Source: Methanoregula boonei 6A8 (GTDB lineage: Archaea > Halobacteriota > Methanomicrobia > Methanomicrobiales > Methanospirillaceae). Taken from it: a DNA stretch of 64,000 bases. A model generated the notes under the pieces. The model was given only the letters and a program-made list of their open reading frames with translations, was not told where the DNA came from and searched no databases. Position numbers and translations under genes: made by a program. Positions 59,594 to 64,000 of the stretch are shown here, piece by piece. Position 1 is the stretch's first letter, and each line of letters starts with the position of its first letter. The stretch covers positions 124,001 to 188,000 of the forward strand of contig NC_009712.1 in NCBI RefSeq assembly GCF_000017625.1, read 5' to 3'.

Positions 59594-61648
59594 ATGAGAC
59601 CTCCCGGCACCGGTGAGTTTGGCGAGACCGCGGTGCCGGTTTTGGCCGGGCCGGAGGCAGCGCTGTACAATGACCTCTGCACATGGCGGGAGCAGCTTGC
59701 CCGGAGCATTGCCCGTACTCATATCGGGATGCGGAGCAGCAGGATTGGGCAGGCTGCAAATCAGGTGCTCTTCTCGCTTCTTGCCCTTGCCATTGCGGAG
59801 GACCGGCACCTTGTCGATCCCGGGACAGTATGGACAATCGCGGAGACTGGTGACGGGGAATCATGTTTACCGGAGATTCTTTCAACCTTCGGAGATCTGT
59901 GGGCCGGCACAGATGGCACTGCGGGGACCGGCCGGAATCCGGAAGGAATTCCCGTAATTGATGATGCCCTGATCAGGGAGATCGCTGGCCGGCTTACGGG
60001 TGCGGACCGGCCCTACGATCTTTCGCAGATCCCGCTTGCATCCGTTGCCGCGATCCTCGACCGGTACCTCACCCGTACGGTCCGGCGATCTGCCGCCCAC
60101 CAGGCAATTGTGATCGACCGGCCGGAGACCGGGGCATGGCAGGTGGAGATCACCCCGGCGCTTGCGGACTATGCGGCCGGGCGTACGCTTGCCGCAGTCT
60201 GTGCCGGCCGGTCCCCTGACGATCCTCTCCCGCTCCGGGTAATTGATCCTGCCTGCGGGGCCGGTCGGATGCTCCTTGCTGCGTACCGGTACCTTCGTTC
60301 TCTCCCTGGCAATGATGAGCCGTCCGATCTTTTGCGGCACACGCTCCACGGCATCGATCCTGACCCTCATGCGGTTGCGGCGGCAAGGATGATGCTCGCC
60401 CTTGCGGCCTGTAGTGACAGAGACGGATCCGCGAATTCTCCAGAGTTTATCCCGGCATTCCGGGAATATCTGGCGATCCTGTCGGCCACGATCCAGTGCG
60501 GGAACGCACTTGTCGGTCCGACGATCGCAGATGATGAGTCATGGGCATTCTGTCCGGTCCGGGAGCGCCATGAGCTCCGGCCCTTCGCGTGGCAGGAGTA
60601 TTTTCCGGAAGTACTGCTACCCGGCGGATTCGATGCGGTGCTCTGCTGCCCGCCCGAATACCCGGTGCCGGCCCGGGAATGGCTACGGCAGTACTTCCAG
60701 CGCCACTATACCGTTTACGATCCCGGTGCCGGGCTCTCCGCGTACGTGGTTGAAAAAAGCCTTGCCATACTGCGGCCGTATGGTGTTGCCGGTATTGTTG
60801 GCAGCGACCGCTGGCTCCGCGCCCGGTCCGGTGCCCCGCTGCGCACGTTTCTCCTTGGGCGGCAACCGGAGGAGATCTTGACGGCCGGGAAAGACTCCTG
60901 TTTTCTTCTCATGGCAAATGCCCGTACCTTCCGGCCCTTCATTGTCCGGAATGCGGGACCGGCCCCGGCCGGTGCAGATGCAATCCGGGAGATCCCGGGC
61001 TTCCCGGTCGATCCGCGGGATCTTGCGGCCGGGGGCTGGGTGTTCCGCGATACCCGCGGGAAACGGCTGGTGGAAAAGATCTCCCGTGATACGACACCGC
61101 TTGGGGAGTACGTGCTCGGGGAGATCCGGTATGGTGCCGGTACCCGGCCGGTGCCCTCATCACATGGCGGTCGGGACCGGATTATCTTCTCCGCCTCTGC
61201 GGTTCCTCCGCGCTTTGAGCTTGCCGGGAACCGTGCCGCCCCCGGCCCGGGGACCGGGATCATCATGTCCGGGAGCCGGTACCTGCTCGGGCTGCTCAAT
61301 AGCCGGCTTGCAGAATTCCTGTTCCACAGCATTTGGGAAGAGACAGGAGATCCGGGTGACGTTGTTGCCCTTTTTCCGGTTGCGACCCCGGATTTCGATG
61401 ACCCGGTCCAGGCGGCCCGGCACGGGCGGTTGGAATCGCTCGTGACAGAGAGGCTCGCTCTTGCCCGGCACCGTACGCTTGCCCGGTCGCCCCGGGAACT
61501 CCAGGCCATCAATGCAGAGATGGTATCAACCGAAAAACAGATCGAGTCGCTGGTGTACGGGATTTACGGCCTTTCCATGGACGAGATCTCCTTTGTGGAA
61601 TCATCATTACCGTCGGAGAAACCCTTGTCTTCCGGAAAACGGTCATAG
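59594..61648 (+). CDS. Adenine-methylase-like protein with altered catalytic motif
   Basis: A 684-residue protein that resembles type IIG or BREX-like N6-adenine methylases: helical N-terminus, SAM motif VIDPACGAGRMLLAAYRYL near residues 215-233, then a target-side domain with the final-part TRD-like region. The catalytic NPPY motif is replaced by CPPE (context AVLCCPPEYP near residue 355), so Asn and Tyr are lost. Its GC-rich composition resembles that of the host genes. It may be a catalytically dead, repurposed or decaying relative; no nuclease domain or partner gene is next to it. Confidence 0.75.
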   Translation: MRPPGTGEFGETAVPVLAGPEAALYNDLCTWREQLARSIARTHIGMRSSRIGQAANQVLFSLLALAIAEDRHLVDPGTVWTIAETGDGESCLPEILSTFGDLWAGTDGTAGTGRNPEGIPVIDDALIREIAGRLTGADRPYDLSQIPLASVAAILDRYLTRTVRRSAAHQAIVIDRPETGAWQVEITPALADYAAGRTLAAVCAGRSPDDPLPLRVIDPACGAGRMLLAAYRYLRSLPGNDEPSDLLRHTLHGIDPDPHAVAAARMMLALAACSDRDGSANSPEFIPAFREYLAILSATIQCGNALVGPTIADDESWAFCPVRERHELRPFAWQEYFPEVLLPGGFDAVLCCPPEYPVPAREWLRQYFQRHYTVYDPGAGLSAYVVEKSLAILRPYGVAGIVGSDRWLRARSGAPLRTFLLGRQPEEILTAGKDSCFLLMANARTFRPFIVRNAGPAPAGADAIREIPGFPVDPRDLAAGGWVFRDTRGKRLVEKISRDTTPLGEYVLGEIRYGAGTRPVPSSHGGRDRIIFSASAVPPRFELAGNRAAPGPGTGIIMSGSRYLLGLLNSRLAEFLFHSIWEETGDPGDVVALFPVATPDFDDPVQAARHGRLESLVTERLALARHRTLARSPRELQAINAEMVSTEKQIESLVYGIYGLSMDEISFVESSLPSEKPLSSGKRS

Positions 61649-61913
61649 TGGCCTTTGGACAGCGTTTGTACCGGTAAACCGCCAATTGCACAGCCGGAAA
61701 AAACAGGGCCAAAAAAACGCCCCGGTATTGCAGGTTTAAACATGGCTTAAAATCCCTGTTTTTGAAAAACAAGAGAAATAATCAATATTTTTCATCGGCG
61801 TGGACACCATTTCCGTTCCAGCTGGAAATAGCGATCGCCTGTTTGGGAAATGGAGCATTTTACGGGGTTTTCTGAGGGTCGATCTTCCCCAAGTCCCTGG
61901 TCGGGATCCATTG
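61649..61913. other. Intergenic region with repeat copy B
   Basis: No gene supported. It contains copy B of the ~110-base repeat (61706-61815) between the methylase-like gene and the 3' end of tiaS. Confidence 0.45.
61706..61815 (+). repeat. Dispersed ~110-base repeat, copy B
   Basis: TATTGCAGGTTTAAAC at 61726-61741 and GGCGTGGACACCATTTCC ending at 61814, 70 bases apart exactly as in copy A (49553-49665). The intervening sequence is diverged but gap-free, and both copies stay open in the same frame. Confidence 0.65.
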
Positions 61914-63137
61914 TCACCTATCCGGCATACCCCGGCAGAGCGGTTTTGCCAGGTGTCTTCGTGCAGTCGGAGGCACCTCGTACCACCCGGTCCTGATTGT
62001 CCGGGGGATTTCCTGTTCCTCCGGCTCCAGTTCGTGTGCACCGCACCTGCGGCATTTGTATCCCTTGCCTTTCCCGTCGCTTGTCATTCTCTTTTTGCAC
62101 ACGGTACAGAACGGTGCCTTATGGCGCAGATCCCGTGCAAGAGAGAGGACGCAGATCTTTTCCAGGTTGATGCTCCCCTTTTTGTAACTGCCTGCCGCGA
62201 TGATCTCATCGCCCGGCACGAGAGCCCGGATTATTTCCCGGAAATTTTTCGTGGGCTCATATGCCATGCACCGGATCTCCGCTTCATTGTCCCGGATTGC
62301 AAACGAGACGTGCCCTCCTTCTCCGGTCACGGGCCGGCCAGTGACCACCCCCCGCACCCGGTACGAGAGCCCCTCGCGCAATGAGCCGCAGGTCCCGGGA
62401 ACGAGATGGGAATCGGTCCCCTGGTTGGTCACCCAGATCTGTTCGAGCGCCGGCTTCTCGGATTCGATGAGCGAGCGGCCCGTCATTACCCAGGCCGGGC
62501 TCTCGCCCCGGATCCCAAAAAGGACCGGGTCCGGTGTGTGCGGCACGCAGACCACGACCCGGTTTGCGAGATCCACGGTATCCCATGTGTGTGGGAAGGT
62601 TGCTTCCTCTGCGACAAAGAGGCTCTCGCGATCTACTTCCCGTGGGGTACCCCAGTGGGCCGGCTCACGGTACGCAAGGATCTCGTAGGTTTTGTCAGGA
62701 AGAACGCTTGCAACGGCAGCAGTTGCACCCACTAGACCTCGCCGGTTCTTCCAGCCCCGGTACCGGGCCCCTGACCGCTCCAGCAGCTCTGTGGCCTCTT
62801 CGATCTCGCAGAAGTCCGTAACCGCTTTCCGGTAGAATGCCGGATCGAGCCGCTCCCCCGCCACAACCACTCCGGGGTTGGTCTTGTCGCAGGAAAAGTC
62901 GGCAAGTTCTTCTACGATCCCGCACGCGAGCTCAAATCCCCGTGCCGGATCGCCATCCACATCGAGAGCGATTGCTGCGTTTCCCCGGGTCTTGAAGGTC
63001 ACGTTCGGATTAAGTCGGACCAGACGGGCCTCCCGGACCTTCATGTGCTCGCGGATCAGCCGCCGGGCAAGCACTGCGCCGAGGTAGGTGGTACACATTC
63101 CCGTGGGAGAGTCCGTGTCATCAATGCCGATCAGCAT
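61914..63137 (-). CDS. tiaS: tRNA(Ile2) 2-agmatinylcytidine synthetase
   Basis: A 407-residue archaeal enzyme that attaches agmatine to C34 of tRNA(Ile) CAU so that it reads AUA. Start MLIGIDDTDSPTGMCT; the ATP and kinase-like regions follow, with TRGNAAIALDVDG near residue 49, an OB fold (SYRVRGVVTGRPV near 270) and a C-terminal zinc ribbon (CTVCKKR..CRRCG). ATG 63137 fits the family start; a longer frame adds unrelated residues. Agmatine comes from arginine decarboxylation, which the gene at 14405 may provide. Confidence 0.93.
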   Translation of the reverse strand: MLIGIDDTDSPTGMCTTYLGAVLARRLIREHMKVREARLVRLNPNVTFKTRGNAAIALDVDGDPARGFELACGIVEELADFSCDKTNPGVVVAGERLDPAFYRKAVTDFCEIEEATELLERSGARYRGWKNRRGLVGATAAVASVLPDKTYEILAYREPAHWGTPREVDRESLFVAEEATFPHTWDTVDLANRVVVCVPHTPDPVLFGIRGESPAWVMTGRSLIESEKPALEQIWVTNQGTDSHLVPGTCGSLREGLSYRVRGVVTGRPVTGEGGHVSFAIRDNEAEIRCMAYEPTKNFREIIRALVPGDEIIAAGSYKKGSINLEKICVLSLARDLRHKAPFCTVCKKRMTSDGKGKGYKCRRCGAHELEPEEQEIPRTIRTGWYEVPPTARRHLAKPLCRGMPDR

Positions 63138-63140
63138 GTC

Positions 63141-63152
63141 TATATTAATATA
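63141..63152 (+). promoter_or_regulatory. Palindromic TATA-like box
   Basis: TATATTAATATA is a perfect palindrome. It starts 40 bases before the regulator ATG at 63181, good for a short or leaderless transcript there. For tiaS it lies only four bases from the start codon, too close to serve as its TATA box, so it more likely belongs to the regulator. Confidence 0.45.
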
Positions 63153-63180
63153 TGGGCACGCTCCATCCATTTGTAACTGC

Positions 63181-64000
63181 ATGTCCCAGGATCGCCAGCT
63201 CCAGCTGGTTACAAGCGTGATGATATCGGCCGGCTTTGAGGTATCGGAGAAGTTTACCCTCCGCCCACGAAGCTTCGACCTTATTGCCCGCAACAACGGG
63301 ACGCTTGTGGTCATCAAGGTCGTCACGCACATCGACTCGGTGAGCGAGGAGGCGGCCTTTGACCTGGACGTGATCGCAGCGCACTTGGGCGGCGTGCCCC
63401 TGATCGTGGGCGAACGCGCCCGCGAGGCAGAACTGGAACGCGGAGCGGTGTACGTCCGGTACGGCATCTATGCGATCAGCGTTTCAACCATGTATGATTA
63501 TTTCGTGGAGAAGATCCCACCGCTCGTATATGCCTCCCCCGGCGGGCTGTACGTGAATATCAACGGGGATGCCCTGCGGGAGCTGCGGGAGCGGCGCAGT
63601 ATGTCGCTTGGCGATCTCGGGCAGGTGCTCGGTGTTTCCCGGCGCACGATCAGCAAGTACGAGAGTGGGATGGGTACCACGCTCGAAGTCGCGATCCGGA
63701 TCGAGGAATATTTCAACACGGGCGTGGTTGAGTCCATCGATATCGCAAAGCGCGAGCCGGCAAAATCCGATTCCCCGACATCAAAAAAACCGCAGGGCCC
63801 GGGTGTCCCGTTCGGGTTCCTTGAAGAGCTCGGAATGCAGCTCCACACGCTCCGGGGCGCACCGTTCCAGGCGCTCCTCACGTTTGACCGGCACACGATC
63901 CTGACCGGCTATGGCCCGGCGCAGAAAGTGGTCAAGCGTGCCGCCCTGATCAGCAACCTCTCCCGGATCGCAAAAAAGCATGCGATGTGCGTTATCACCG
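63181..64000 (+). CDS. HTH-type transcriptional regulator (partial, runs off right edge)
   Basis: At least 273 residues, open to the window end. The N-terminal ~115 residues resemble a Holliday-junction-resolvase/nuclease-like fold of an archaeal regulator family (RSFDLIARNNGTLVVIKVVT). Then an XRE helix-turn-helix at about residues 130-185 (SLGDLGQVLGVSRRTISKYE), a Lys/Pro linker and a second domain (FGFLEELGMQLHTLRGAPFQ). Such proteins are widespread in methanogens; the target is unknown. The C-terminus lies outside the window. Confidence 0.85.
   Translation, partial: MSQDRQLQLVTSVMISAGFEVSEKFTLRPRSFDLIARNNGTLVVIKVVTHIDSVSEEAAFDLDVIAAHLGGVPLIVGERAREAELERGAVYVRYGIYAISVSTMYDYFVEKIPPLVYASPGGLYVNINGDALRELRERRSMSLGDLGQVLGVSRRTISKYESGMGTTLEVAIRIEEYFNTGVVESIDIAKREPAKSDSPTSKKPQGPGVPFGFLEELGMQLHTLRGAPFQALLTFDRHTILTGYGPAQKVVKRAALISNLSRIAKKHAMCVIT

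Noticed and set aside
1-64000. CRISPR array or insertion sequence with transposase
   Set aside because: No regularly spaced direct repeats and no transposase-like protein with a DDE or HUH pattern were seen on either strand.

Overview
The window looks like chromosome of a euryarchaeal methanogen of the order Methanomicrobiales, most likely a Methanoregula-like organism. This rests on gene content: archaeal mevalonate enzymes (HMG-CoA synthase, thiolase and DUF35 subunit plus HMG-CoA reductase), CTP-dependent riboflavin kinase, TiaS, Trm5, deoxyhypusine synthase, aIF1A, CbiZ, an archaeal RPA pair, a four-subunit 2-oxoacid:ferredoxin oxidoreductase and a large PAS histidine kinase. The genome is GC-rich, with TATA-like boxes close to start codons and T-tract ends. 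Two AT-rich nuclease-like genes stand out as foreign. The organism name is inference from protein recognition without a search.

Layout: 1-3321 is a minus-strand operon of pilin-like secreted proteins headed by a lipoprotein. 3427-10215 is housekeeping: hisG, a DUF1015 protein, rimI, HMG-CoA reductase, trm5 and aIF1A, with some small proteins. 10433-18637 holds a PsiE-like protein and a possible stress island: MarR regulator, bacterial-type Lon, a zinc-ribbon microprotein, an arginine-rich leader ORF, an Orn/Lys/Arg decarboxylase and an amino-acid antiporter. 18681-26455 is accessory: membrane proteins, a large surface protein flanked by direct repeats, hicBA with a decayed second hicB, and an Mrr-type endonuclease. 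26496-31284 carries the HMG-CoA synthase operon with its own regulator, and ribK-ribB. 31446-41173 has the sensor kinase, an M24 peptidase and a NitT/TauT-type ABC transporter, which appears to have been split by insertion of a LolDE/MacB-type ABC module. 41505-46937 is an aminotransferase, a phenylacetate-CoA ligase-like enzyme and a beta-alpha-gamma-delta 2-oxoacid:ferredoxin oxidoreductase, together suggesting reductive conversion of aryl acids to aromatic amino acids. 47004-55898 has an isomerase-like protein, a zinc-ribbon membrane protein, a methyltransferase, a foreign nuclease-like gene, the RPA operon, a DUF1858 protein, cbiZ, an NrdD-tail protein, pyrF and deoxyhypusine synthase. 56023-58147 is a compact run of small coiled-coil and membrane proteins in which three neighbouring genes are paralogues; I recognise no described system there. 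58233-64000 has a DedA protein, a hypothetical protein, a DNA-methylase-like protein with an altered catalytic motif, tiaS and a partial HTH regulator.

Most interesting signals: the Arg/Lys-rich leader ORF overlapping the decarboxylase start by ATGA (14340-14408); the three-paralogue coiled-coil cluster; a diverged ~110-bp repeat at 49553 and 61706; a relic of an ABC ATPase 5' end at 39924-40013; a frameshifted hicB at 24119-24396; a trm5-like tail fragment at 10433-10495; and a shared putative operator upstream of marR and lon. I saw no rRNA, convincing tRNA or CRISPR array.
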